DNA of 6,787 bases, taken from NCBI GenBank assembly GCA_036266155.1, contig DATANR010000287.1, forward strand, positions 1 to 6,787, given 5' to 3'. Below the pieces are notes generated by a model. The model searched no databases and had not been told where the DNA came from. It worked only from the letters and a program-made list of their open reading frames with translations. Both the position numbers and the translations under genes were made by a program. Positions 1 to 5,652 of the stretch are shown here, piece after piece. The DNA is from SIAJ01 sp036266155. Its GTDB lineage: Bacteria > Planctomycetota > Planctomycetia > Gemmatales > Gemmataceae. How positions within the stretch are numbered: the first letter of the stretch is position 1; each line of letters begins with the position of its first letter.

Positions 1-21
1 GCATGGACATGATGTGATTTT

Positions 22-60
22 TCATACGTCCTATGGGACGTATGAGTCCATAGGACCTAT
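22..60. promoter_or_regulatory. Overlapping inverted repeats in the groES leader
   Basis: Two inverted repeats share bases and cannot both form at once. The first pairs 22-31 with 36-45 (arm TCATACGTCC, loop TATG, 10 perfect pairs). The second pairs 28-36 (GTCCTATGG) with 48-56 (CCATAGGAC) and continues outward, after one C-C mismatch, with 24-26 against 58-60. They lie 30 to 70 nt before the groES start. They do not match CIRCE (TTAGCACTC-N9-GAGTGCTAA). They could be an operator for a heat-shock repressor, a switchable RNA leader, or a copy of a dispersed genomic repeat. No convincing -35/-10 pair could be placed around them. The structure is certain from the bases; the role is inference. 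Confidence 0.5.
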
Positions 61-78
61 TCAACAACGATCAACATT

Positions 79-82
79 GGAG
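79..82 (+). promoter_or_regulatory. Shine-Dalgarno site of groES
   Basis: GGAG lies 8 nt before the groES ATG. It is one of only two well-spaced Shine-Dalgarno sites in the window and lies outside the upstream hairpins, so those hairpins would not directly mask it. Confidence 0.65.
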
Positions 83-90
83 ATAACGAA

Positions 91-381
91 ATGGCAATCC
101 GTCCCCTTGATGACCGCGTTTTGGTAGAGCCACTCGAAGCCGAAGAGAAGACGGCCGGCGGCATCCTGCTCCCTGACACCGCCAAGGAAAAACCGCAGCG
201 CGGCAAGGTCGTGGCCGTTGGCCCAGGCAAGCTCCGCGACTCCGGCGACCGGACCGCGTTGAGCGTGAAGGTCGGCGACGAGGTCCTGTTCGGCCGTTAC
301 GCCGGCAGCGAGATCAAGGAAGCGGGCAAGGAATACAAGGTGATGCGCGAGAGCGATATCCTCGCCAAGATTGGCAAATAA
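91..381 (+). CDS. groES: Co-chaperonin GroES (10 kDa chaperonin)
   Basis: GroES forms the heptameric lid that closes the GroEL folding chamber in the cytoplasm. The 96-residue length is normal for the family. The N-terminus AIRPLDDRVLVEP is the typical first strand. The mobile loop spans about residues 16-34 and carries the hydrophobic ILL tripeptide (25-27) that docks on the GroEL apical domain, preceded by the conserved TAGG. The roof hairpin region is about residues 44-62 (GPGKLRDSG onward). The end, VMRESDILAKI, is canonical. The ATG is supported by GGAG 8 nt upstream and by the family's usual N-terminus. It sits 60 nt before groEL, with a strong palindrome between them. Identification is secure. 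Confidence 0.97.
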   Translation: MAIRPLDDRVLVEPLEAEEKTAGGILLPDTAKEKPQRGKVVAVGPGKLRDSGDRTALSVKVGDEVLFGRYAGSEIKEAGKEYKVMRESDILAKIGK

Positions 382-385
382 CCAC

Positions 386-413
386 AAGCCTAGGGCCGTA
401 CGGCCCTAGGCTT
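386..413. terminator. Perfect palindrome / stem-loop between groES and groEL
   Basis: The 28 bases are a perfect palindrome with 14-base arms. As RNA they would give a 12-bp stem (AAGCCTAGGGCC against its complement) closed by a GTAC tetraloop. It starts 5 nt after the groES stop codon. Only three Ts (412-414) follow the GC-rich stem before a G, so it lacks a proper U-tract. It could be a partial terminator that lowers groEL relative to groES, an mRNA stabiliser or processing site (heat-dependent cleavage between groES and groEL is known in Agrobacterium), or a dyad binding site. The structure is certain; termination is only one possible role. Confidence 0.45.
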
Positions 414-441
414 TGACACCCTTACACGCGAACTACCACTC

Positions 442-2070
442 ATGGCTAAGCAACTGCTCTACACCGACGACGCGCGGAAGAAGCTTCTTTCGGGCGCGGA
501 GAAGCTGGCGAAGGCCGTCGGCATCACTCTTGGGCCGACTGGCCGCAACGTGATCATCGACAAGTCGTTCGGCGGCCCCACGGTCACCAAGGACGGCGTC
601 ACGGTCTCCAAGGAGATCGACCTCCAGGACCCGTTTGAGAACATGGGCGCCAAGCTCGTGAACGCGGTCGCCCAGAAGACGTCCGACGTCGCCGGCGATG
701 GCACCACGACGGCCACCATCATGGCCCTGGCGATCTACCAGGAAGGCCTGCGGATCATCACCGCCGGCGCCAACCCCATGGCCGTCAAGCGCGGCATCGA
801 CAAGGCGGTCGAGACGGCCACCAAGACCCTCACCGACAAGCTGACCCGCCGACTGACCAAGAAGGAGGAGATGGAACACGTCGCCTCCATCTCGGCTAAC
901 AACGACCCGGCCATCGGCAAGCTCATGGCCGACGCGTTCGAGAAGGTCGGCAAGGACGGCGTCATCACGGTTGAAGAAGGCAAGACCTCCGCGACCGAGC
1001 TGGAGTTCGTTGAGGGCATGCAGTTCGACAAGGGCTACATTTCGCCGTACTTCGCGATCAACAACGCCGACCTGAAGTGCGAGTTCGAAGACGCCCAGAT
1101 CCTGATCTATGAGAAGAAGATTTCGAGCGTCCGTGACCTGTTGCCGATCCTGCAGAAGGCGGCCGAGGCCCGCAAGCCGTTCCTGATCATTGCGGAAGAC
1201 GTCGAGAGCGAAGCCCTGGCCGTGTTGGTCGTCAATCGCATCCAGGCCGGACTGCCGGTCTGTGCGGTGAAGGCCCCGGGCTTCGGCGATCGTCGCAAGG
1301 CCATGCTCGGCGACATTGCGACCCTCACGGGTGGCACGTTCGTCAGCGAGGACCTGGGCATCAAGCTCGAGAACGTTCCGCTCAGCCATCTGGGTTCGGC
1401 GAAGAAGATCGTTGTCGAGAAAGAAAGCACGACGATCATCGACGGCGGCGGCGACAACAAGAAGATCACGGATCGCATCAACCAGATCCGCACGCAGATG
1501 AGCCAGACAGAAAGCGAGTACGACAAGGAGAAATTCTCCGAACGGCTCGCCAAGCTGACGGGCGGCGTGGCAATCATTCGCGTGGGTGCCGCGACCGAAG
1601 CCGAGATGAAGCAGACCAAGGCCCGCGTCGAAGACGCTCTGCACGCAACCCGTGCGGCCGTGGCCGAGGGCATCGTTCCGGGCGGCGGCACGTCGCTGCT
1701 TCGCTGCGTGAAGCCGGTCAACGACTTGGCGAAGACCCTGGAAGGCGACGAACGGCTTGGTGCGGAGATCGTCGGGCGGGCCCTCACGAAGCCGGTCCGC
1801 ACGATCGCCGACAACGGCGGCGTGGATGGGGCTGTCGTCGCTGACGAAGTCTCCGAGCGCGGCGTGGCGAACCCGAACATTGGCTTCAACGCGAACACGG
1901 CCGACTACGTCGACATGTTCGAGGCCGGCATCGTTGACCCGACCAAGGTGACGCGGTCGGCCCTGCAGAACGCGGCCAGCATCGCCGGGCTGATGCTGAC
2001 GACGGAAGTGATGGTCACCAAGATCGACGACGACGACAAGAAGTCGCGGGTGACGGGGTCGATCGCGTAG
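442..2070 (+). CDS. groEL: Chaperonin GroEL (60 kDa), tail variant without GGM repeats
   Basis: This is the ATP-driven double-ring cytoplasmic chaperonin that folds proteins together with GroES. It has 542 residues against 548 in E. coli. ATP-site motifs are intact: TLGPTGR (29-35), D51 in TKDGVTV, GDGTTTAT with D86 (E. coli D87), and D398 in RVEDALHATRAA, the hydrolysis aspartate. The PROSITE chaperonin motif near 404-415 reads AAVAEGIVPGGG, with Ala in place of the usual acidic residue at its fourth position. The C-terminus ends KIDDDDKKSRVTGSIA and has none of the Gly-Gly-Met repeats that normally line the cavity floor. No Shine-Dalgarno site precedes the ATG. Planctomycetes often carry several GroEL paralogues, so this may be a specialised copy. 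The family call is secure; specialisation is inference. Confidence 0.97.
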   Translation: MAKQLLYTDDARKKLLSGAEKLAKAVGITLGPTGRNVIIDKSFGGPTVTKDGVTVSKEIDLQDPFENMGAKLVNAVAQKTSDVAGDGTTTATIMALAIYQEGLRIITAGANPMAVKRGIDKAVETATKTLTDKLTRRLTKKEEMEHVASISANNDPAIGKLMADAFEKVGKDGVITVEEGKTSATELEFVEGMQFDKGYISPYFAINNADLKCEFEDAQILIYEKKISSVRDLLPILQKAAEARKPFLIIAEDVESEALAVLVVNRIQAGLPVCAVKAPGFGDRRKAMLGDIATLTGGTFVSEDLGIKLENVPLSHLGSAKKIVVEKESTTIIDGGGDNKKITDRINQIRTQMSQTESEYDKEKFSERLAKLTGGVAIIRVGAATEAEMKQTKARVEDALHATRAAVAEGIVPGGGTSLLRCVKPVNDLAKTLEGDERLGAEIVGRALTKPVRTIADNGGVDGAVVADEVSERGVANPNIGFNANTADYVDMFEAGIVDPTKVTRSALQNAASIAGLMLTTEVMVTKIDDDDKKSRVTGSIA

Positions 2071-2080
2071 AGCTGAGTTT

Positions 2081-2203
2081 CAGGTTTCAAGCTCCAAGTT
2101 CCAAGCTTTGGTTCCCGCACGAGGTACAATACTCGGACGGCTCCGGAGCTTGGAACTTTGGCTTGAGCCCTTGTAGGCTGAGCCTGAACCTTTGGAACTT
2201 GGT
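2081..2203. repeat. Degenerate heptamer repeats, direct and inverted, between groEL and dnaJ
   Basis: The 133-nt gap between groEL and dnaJ is built largely from variants of a 7-base phrase (T/C)TCAAG(C/T) or its complement. Positions 2085-2105 read as three tandem copies (TTTCAAG, CTCCAAG, TTCCAAG). Inverted copies occur at 2147-2161 and 2191-2202. AAGTTCCAAGCT (2096-2107) is perfectly complementary to 2147-2158, which gives a potential 12-bp stem with a 39-nt loop. CCAAGTTCCA (2094-2103) is also complementary to 2193-2202, just before the dnaJ start, so pairing there could cover the dnaJ initiation region. A TACAAT at 2125-2130 resembles a -10 box but has no matching -35. No open reading frame is evident. 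Confidence 0.6.
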
Positions 2204-3376
2204 ATGCCAATGGCCGGCACGAAGCGCGACTATTACGAAGTCCTCGGCGTCATGCGTAACGCCGATAAGGACGAGATTGAAAAGGCTTTTCGCAAACTCG
2301 CGCGACAATTCCACCCGGACCGCAACATCGGCGATCCCGGCGCGGAAGCGAAGTTCAAGGAGTGTACCGAAGCCCACGAGGTGCTGGTCGACGACAAGAA
2401 GCGCAGTCGCTACGACCAGTACGGTCACGCCGGCCTGGAAGGGATGAACGAGCCGGGGTTCGGCCAGCAACCGACGTCGTTCGCGGACATCGTCAACGAC
2501 CTGTTCGGCTTCATGGGTGGACAGGGCGGTGGTCGACGGCAACGGGGCCCGCAGCGTGGCAACGATCTGCGGATGGCCCTCGACATTGACCTGATCGAGG
2601 CGGCCAAGGGGGTCAAGAAGCAGGTCAAAGTTCGCCGGCACGAAGTTTGCCTGGAGTGTACCGGCTCGGGCAGCAAGAGCAGCAAGCGGACGACCTGCCA
2701 GCGCTGCAAGGGTCGCGGCGAGTTCATCCAGCGGCAAGGGTTCTTTGAGCTTCGGCAAACTTGCCCGCAATGCCAGGGGTCGGGCACTGTGATCGCGGAC
2801 CCCTGTAACGCGTGCCGCGGCAGCGGGCGCACTGAGGTCGAACGAACGATCACAGTAACGGTCCCGGCGGGAGCTGACACTAATTTGCGGTTGCTGGTCG
2901 GCGGAGAAGGCGACGCCGGTGAGCCGGGCGCGCCGCGCGGCGACCTGGAGATGGTCATCCGCGTCGCTGCGCACAAGCTGTTCAAACGCGAGGCGGCCGA
3001 TCTCTTCATCGAAGAGTTTCCGGTCACCTTTAGTCAGGCGGCGCTCGGCGCGACCATCGACGTGCCGACGCTGAATGGCAAAGTGAAGTTCAATGTGCCG
3101 GCCGGCACGCAGACCGGGACCGAGTTCCGCATTCGCAACGAGGGCATGCCAGAACTCAGAGTGACGCGGCAAGGCACGCCGGTCGACAACACCCGCAAGG
3201 GCGACCTCCGGGTCACGGTCGTCGTGGAAACGCCGACGAGCTTGACCAAACGACAGGAAGAACTGTTCCGCGAGTTGGCGGACATCGAGCACAAGCACGT
3301 GTCGACCAAGCGGAAGGGCTTCTTCGACAAGATCAAGGACCTGTTCACGACCTCGGAGACAGACGCCGCCCGATAA
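2204..3376 (+). CDS. dnaJ: Chaperone protein DnaJ (Hsp40, type I)
   Basis: DnaJ delivers unfolded clients to DnaK and stimulates its ATPase. All type I parts are present. The J-domain covers about residues 7-77 with HPD at 37-39. A short Gly/Phe region follows (about 80-118). The zinc-binding domain has four CxxCxGxG repeats at 149, 165, 187 and 201 (CLECTGSG, CQRCKGRG, CPQCQGSG, CNACRGSG). The C-terminal client-binding and dimerisation domains run to about 345. The length is 390 residues against 376 in E. coli; part of the extra length is a loop at about 315-332 and a basic tail. ATG 2204 is chosen because GGA lies 7 nt upstream. ATG 2210 (MAGTKRDYYEVLG) fits the family equally well, and TTG 2192 is less likely. 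grpE follows after 18 nt. Confidence 0.95.
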   Translation: MPMAGTKRDYYEVLGVMRNADKDEIEKAFRKLARQFHPDRNIGDPGAEAKFKECTEAHEVLVDDKKRSRYDQYGHAGLEGMNEPGFGQQPTSFADIVNDLFGFMGGQGGGRRQRGPQRGNDLRMALDIDLIEAAKGVKKQVKVRRHEVCLECTGSGSKSSKRTTCQRCKGRGEFIQRQGFFELRQTCPQCQGSGTVIADPCNACRGSGRTEVERTITVTVPAGADTNLRLLVGGEGDAGEPGAPRGDLEMVIRVAAHKLFKREAADLFIEEFPVTFSQAALGATIDVPTLNGKVKFNVPAGTQTGTEFRIRNEGMPELRVTRQGTPVDNTRKGDLRVTVVVETPTSLTKRQEELFRELADIEHKHVSTKRKGFFDKIKDLFTTSETDAAR

Positions 3377-3394
3377 CGGAGCGGTTCAACTAGC

Positions 3395-3922
3395 ATGGCT
3401 GACGAAACCACCACCATCGATCCATCCGATGCGCCGCCGGCTGCGGACGCGGTCGCATTGCAAGAGCGCATCGCGAAGCTGGAACAGCAGAACGGCGACT
3501 TCCTGCGTCACCTGGCCGAGTTCCAAAACCGGAACAACGAGCTGCTCCAGGTCATGCGCCGTAAGGAGCAGGAGCTGGATCAAAAGCTGAAATTCGCGCA
3601 TGAAAAGCTAGCCGTCGACCTGCTGATGGCGCTTGACAACCTCGATCGTGCGGTCGACGCGGCGAAGAAGGCTGGCGAGAAGGGCCCGTTAACCATTGGT
3701 GTTGCGGCGACGCAAGCGCAGATTCTCGATGTGCTCAAGCGTTACGGCATCACGCCGATTGACGCCCTCGGTCAGCCGTTCGATCCGAACAAGCATCAGG
3801 CGATTCAGAGTCGGCCCGCCGACAAGGGTCAGAAGCCGGACACGGTTGCCGACGTCGTGCAACAAGGGTTCATGATCCACGACCGCGTGCTCCGGCCTGC
3901 GGCGGTCATCGTCGCTCAATGA
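3395..3922 (+). CDS. grpE: Nucleotide exchange factor GrpE
   Basis: GrpE is the dimeric factor that releases ADP from DnaK. The protein has 175 residues (E. coli 197). An acidic, Pro/Ala-rich disordered leader (1-19) precedes a long coiled-coil helix (about 20-75), then the helix bundle (76-115, with LLMALDNLDRAVDAA). The C-terminal beta domain carries the family signature: PFDPNKHQAIQ at 128-138 and QQGFMIHDRVLRPAAVIVA at 156-174. Compared with the usual AEFxNYRKR segment as I remember it, this copy reads AEFQNRNNELLQVMRRKEQE and seems about seven residues longer, one coiled-coil heptad. GGAG at 3378-3381 is 13 nt from the ATG, longer than ideal. The partner dnaK is not in the window. Confidence 0.94.
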   Translation: MADETTTIDPSDAPPAADAVALQERIAKLEQQNGDFLRHLAEFQNRNNELLQVMRRKEQELDQKLKFAHEKLAVDLLMALDNLDRAVDAAKKAGEKGPLTIGVAATQAQILDVLKRYGITPIDALGQPFDPNKHQAIQSRPADKGQKPDTVADVVQQGFMIHDRVLRPAAVIVAQ

Positions 3923-3935
3923 GTTTTAAACAAAT

Positions 3936-4253
3936 ATGCCGACCTACGACTACAAGTGCGACGCCTGCGGACATCAATTCGAAGAGATGCAGTCGTTCAC
4001 GGCTGACCTATTGAAGACGTGTCCGAAGTGTGGCAAGGACACGCTCCGTCGGCTCTTCGGAACCGGTGCAGCAATCCTATTCAAGGGCGGCGGGTTTTAC
4101 GAGACCGATTACCGCAGCGAAGGCTACAAGTCGGCGGAAAAGGCGGACGCGACGGCGTCGAAGCCGGCGGAGTCGACTCCGTCGACGAGTCCCGCTACAA
4201 CTCCGGCCGCATCGACGCCGGCGAAATCCGACGGGCCCGCCAAATCGAGTTGA
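3936..4253 (+). CDS. FmdB-family zinc ribbon protein
   Basis: This is a small protein of the FmdB/CxxC_CxxC_SSSS zinc ribbon family, whose biochemical role is not settled (often labelled a putative regulatory protein). The N-terminus MPTYDYKCDACGHQFE is typical. Zinc would be held by C8, C11, C29 and C32. The following LFKGGGFYETDYR (48-60) is the conserved end of the family core. Residues 66-105 form a low-complexity Ser/Thr/Ala/Pro tail that is probably disordered. It starts 13 nt after grpE with no Shine-Dalgarno match in the A/T-rich gap, and ends 7 nt before yacG. The close spacing suggests co-expression with the chaperone genes. The family is clear; the function is unknown. Confidence 0.88.
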   Translation: MPTYDYKCDACGHQFEEMQSFTADLLKTCPKCGKDTLRRLFGTGAAILFKGGGFYETDYRSEGYKSAEKADATASKPAESTPSTSPATTPAASTPAKSDGPAKSS

Positions 4254-4260
4254 GCGGACG

Positions 4261-4446
4261 ATGAAGAAGGCGAAGTGTCCAATCTGCGGTACAGTGATGC
4301 CGGGCATGGCGACCGAGTGGCCTGACTATCCCTTTTGCTCACCCAGATGCCGCAAGATCGATCTGGGCCGCTGGCTGGATGAAAAATACACGATTCCGAG
4401 TGACGATCAATCGAAGCCGGATGACGGACAGCAAGTCGAAGATTGA
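4261..4446 (+). CDS. yacG: DNA gyrase inhibitor YacG (zinc-binding)
   Basis: This 61-residue protein matches YacG, a small zinc protein that in E. coli binds GyrB and inhibits gyrase (65 residues there). Zinc ligands C6, C9, C26 and C30 are present as CPIC and CSPRC. The hallmark RKIDLGRWLDEKYTIP (31-46) is intact, and the acidic tail 47-61 is typical. The reading frame is open further upstream to 4030, but that extension overlaps the FmdB gene and translates to Arg-rich shadow sequence, so ATG 4261 is the start. Only a weak GCGGA precedes it, 7 nt after the FmdB stop, which is consistent with translational coupling. The gyrase role is transferred from E. coli; the function in this lineage is untested. 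Confidence 0.9.
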   Translation: MKKAKCPICGTVMPGMATEWPDYPFCSPRCRKIDLGRWLDEKYTIPSDDQSKPDDGQQVED

Positions 4447-4464
4447 TTCACCTGCTTGTGACGC

Positions 4465-4468
4465 GGAG
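4465..4468 (+). promoter_or_regulatory. Shine-Dalgarno site that fixes the NYN nuclease start
   Basis: GGAG sits 7 nt before GTG 4476. It decides in favour of that codon over the in-frame TTG 4443 and GTG 4458, which have no such site and would add residues outside the conserved domain. Confidence 0.6.
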
Positions 4469-4475
4469 CGGGAAC

Positions 4476-4964
4476 GTGCGTTACTTCATCGACGGCTACA
4501 ACCTGCTACACGCGCTTGGTCTGGCCCGGAAGTCCGGCGGGCGCGGCGATTGGGCTCGGGCTCGGCGACAACTCCTCGACTGGCTGGCCGATCAATTTGG
4601 CAACATGGCGAGCAGCGTGACGGTCGTGCTTGATGCGCAAGGGGCCGTTGGCGGGATTATTGAAGAGCGACATCGAGGGCTTCACATTATTCGCGATCGC
4701 GGCCGATCGGCCGACGATCTGATCGAAGATCTTCTGCGGCAGGAGCGCGAACCGGAGTCGCTCGCCGTGGTGTCGAACGACACGCGGATCCGCGATGCGG
4801 CAAATCGGTGCGGGGCGACCATCTTCCAGTGCCAACACTTCGTCGACGAATTGTTGGTACGTCAACGACATATCCCGTCCGTCTCAGTAAGTCCGGTTGA
4901 AGAAAAGGATGTGTTGCCGACTACTGACGAGCAGGAAGCCTGGCTTCGCGCGTTCGGCGGATAA
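4476..4964 (+). CDS. NYN-domain (YacP/Rae1-like) endoribonuclease
   Basis: This is a PIN-like NYN nuclease of the YacP family. B. subtilis YacP (Rae1) is about 170 residues and cuts mRNA in the ribosomal A site; this protein has 162. The N-terminal strand RYFIDGYNLLHAL carries D6 and N9. Further acidic metal-site candidates are D53 (VVLDAQ), D80 and D81 (SADDLIE) and D102 (VVSNDTRIRDAA), spaced as in the family. The C-terminal part (about 130-162) is variable. GTG 4476 is chosen because it has a good Shine-Dalgarno site and begins exactly at the conserved strand. A TTG at 4443 overlapping the yacG stop would add 11 residues. The fold is well supported; ribosome-linked RNA cleavage is inferred from B. 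subtilis only. Confidence 0.85.
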   Translation: MRYFIDGYNLLHALGLARKSGGRGDWARARRQLLDWLADQFGNMASSVTVVLDAQGAVGGIIEERHRGLHIIRDRGRSADDLIEDLLRQEREPESLAVVSNDTRIRDAANRCGATIFQCQHFVDELLVRQRHIPSVSVSPVEEKDVLPTTDEQEAWLRAFGG

Positions 4965-4973
4965 CAGGTCGAA

Positions 4974-5624
4974 CTATGACTCGGAACTGCTGATTCTCGG
5001 CTTGATCGGCTGCCGAGCCCGAGGCTCACCGAAAATTTCAGCCAGGATCACTGCCGCGGCCGGGCCTTGTTTACCGCGCAGCACCGTTTGCAGCGTTTCC
5101 ATGACGGGTGAAATCTTCGCGGAACCCGCGACGGTCGTCGCCGTCGTCACCCGGGTTCGCGCTGGCTTGATTGGAGCGGACGCTACCGTCGACGGTGCGT
5201 CGGGGGTGACCGGCCGCAGTACCGGGAGCGCTTCAACCCGCGGAAGCGGGGGTGGCACCGGCGGTGCCGGCCGTGATTGGCGGGTGCGTCGTTCGCGGTC
5301 CGGCTCACGTTTGGGCTCTTTCGGCCTGGCTCGCGGTTCGGTTTTGGGCCGGTCCAGCGCGGGCCGCTGTGTTACCGGCCGTGGCTGCTCGACTTTTCGG
5401 CCGGCCGGAGCGCCTTCGCCCTTGCGTCGCAGACGATCTATTTCAGCCATGAAACGATCGATGTCGCTATTGGAGGTCTTTTCGATGGGCCGCGATTCGT
5501 TGTACGGACGTTGGCGCGACGCCGGCGGCTTCTTGCCGCTCGAGTCTTGTGACGCCTTGTAGATCGCGCTGATCACCCAGACCAGCACGAACAGGCCGAT
5601 AAAGACTAGCGCCATCCCGCCCAT
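4974..5624 (-). CDS. Single-pass membrane protein with Pro/Arg-rich linker, unknown function
   Basis: I do not recognise a named family. The 216-residue protein starts with a membrane helix (about 4-22, ALVFIGLFVLVWVISAIY) followed by K/R-containing sequence, so the rest is probably cytoplasmic. A short amphipathic motif, DIDRFMAEIDRLRRK, lies at 54-68. Residues 72-165 are low complexity, rich in Pro, Arg and Lys (includes PAPPVPPPLP), and probably disordered. A compact C-terminal segment at 172-205 (SPVMETLQTVL, then AAAVILAEIFGEPRARQP) looks ordered. This layout resembles hypothetical proteins I recall from planctomycetes. It begins 28 nt after floA, so co-expression is likely. The opposite strand is also open, but its product is a Ser/Gly/Arg-rich shadow. 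ATG 5613-5615 (Met4) is an alternative start. Confidence 0.75.
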   Translation of the reverse strand: MGGMALVFIGLFVLVWVISAIYKASQDSSGKKPPASRQRPYNESRPIEKTSNSDIDRFMAEIDRLRRKGEGAPAGRKVEQPRPVTQRPALDRPKTEPRARPKEPKREPDRERRTRQSRPAPPVPPPLPRVEALPVLRPVTPDAPSTVASAPIKPARTRVTTATTVAGSAKISPVMETLQTVLRGKQGPAAAVILAEIFGEPRARQPIKPRISSSES

Positions 5625-5652
5625 GGATCACCCGTGCAATGAGAAATCCAAA

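Noticed and set aside
1..90. CIRCE element or a clear heat-shock promoter before groES
   Set aside because: No TTAGCACTC/GAGTGCTAA dyad is present, and no convincing -35/-10 pair was found.
413..439. TTGACA at 413-418 as a -35 box for a groEL promoter
   Set aside because: The best -10 (TACCAC, 434-439) matches only 3 of 6 at 15-nt spacing, and transcription would start inside the groEL start codon region.
433..1644. 403-codon open frame antisense to groEL
   Set aside because: It mirrors a clear GroEL on the other strand; its Leu/Arg/Asp-rich translation matches no family I know and reflects high-GC codon bias.
2087..3298. 403-codon open frame antisense to dnaJ
   Set aside because: It is a shadow of a complete DnaJ with all domain motifs; the equal length to the groEL shadow is a coincidence.
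4168..4181. 14-bp palindrome CGGAGTCGACTCCG inside the FmdB gene
   Set aside because: It lies in the GC-rich, low-complexity coding tail, where chance palindromes are likely, and there is no regulatory context.
4030..4260. N-terminal extension of yacG
   Set aside because: It overlaps the FmdB gene in another frame and translates to Arg-rich nonsense; the YacG domain begins at 4261.
4693..4714. GCGATCGC-like and nested palindromic bases in the nuclease gene
   Set aside because: They fall on conserved codons around SADDLIE, and a single occurrence does not suggest a HIP1-type repeat.
4897..5562. Plus-strand open frame opposite the membrane protein gene
   Set aside because: It starts inside the nuclease gene and gives low-complexity Ser/Gly/Arg sequence, while the minus strand gives a membrane helix and structured ends.
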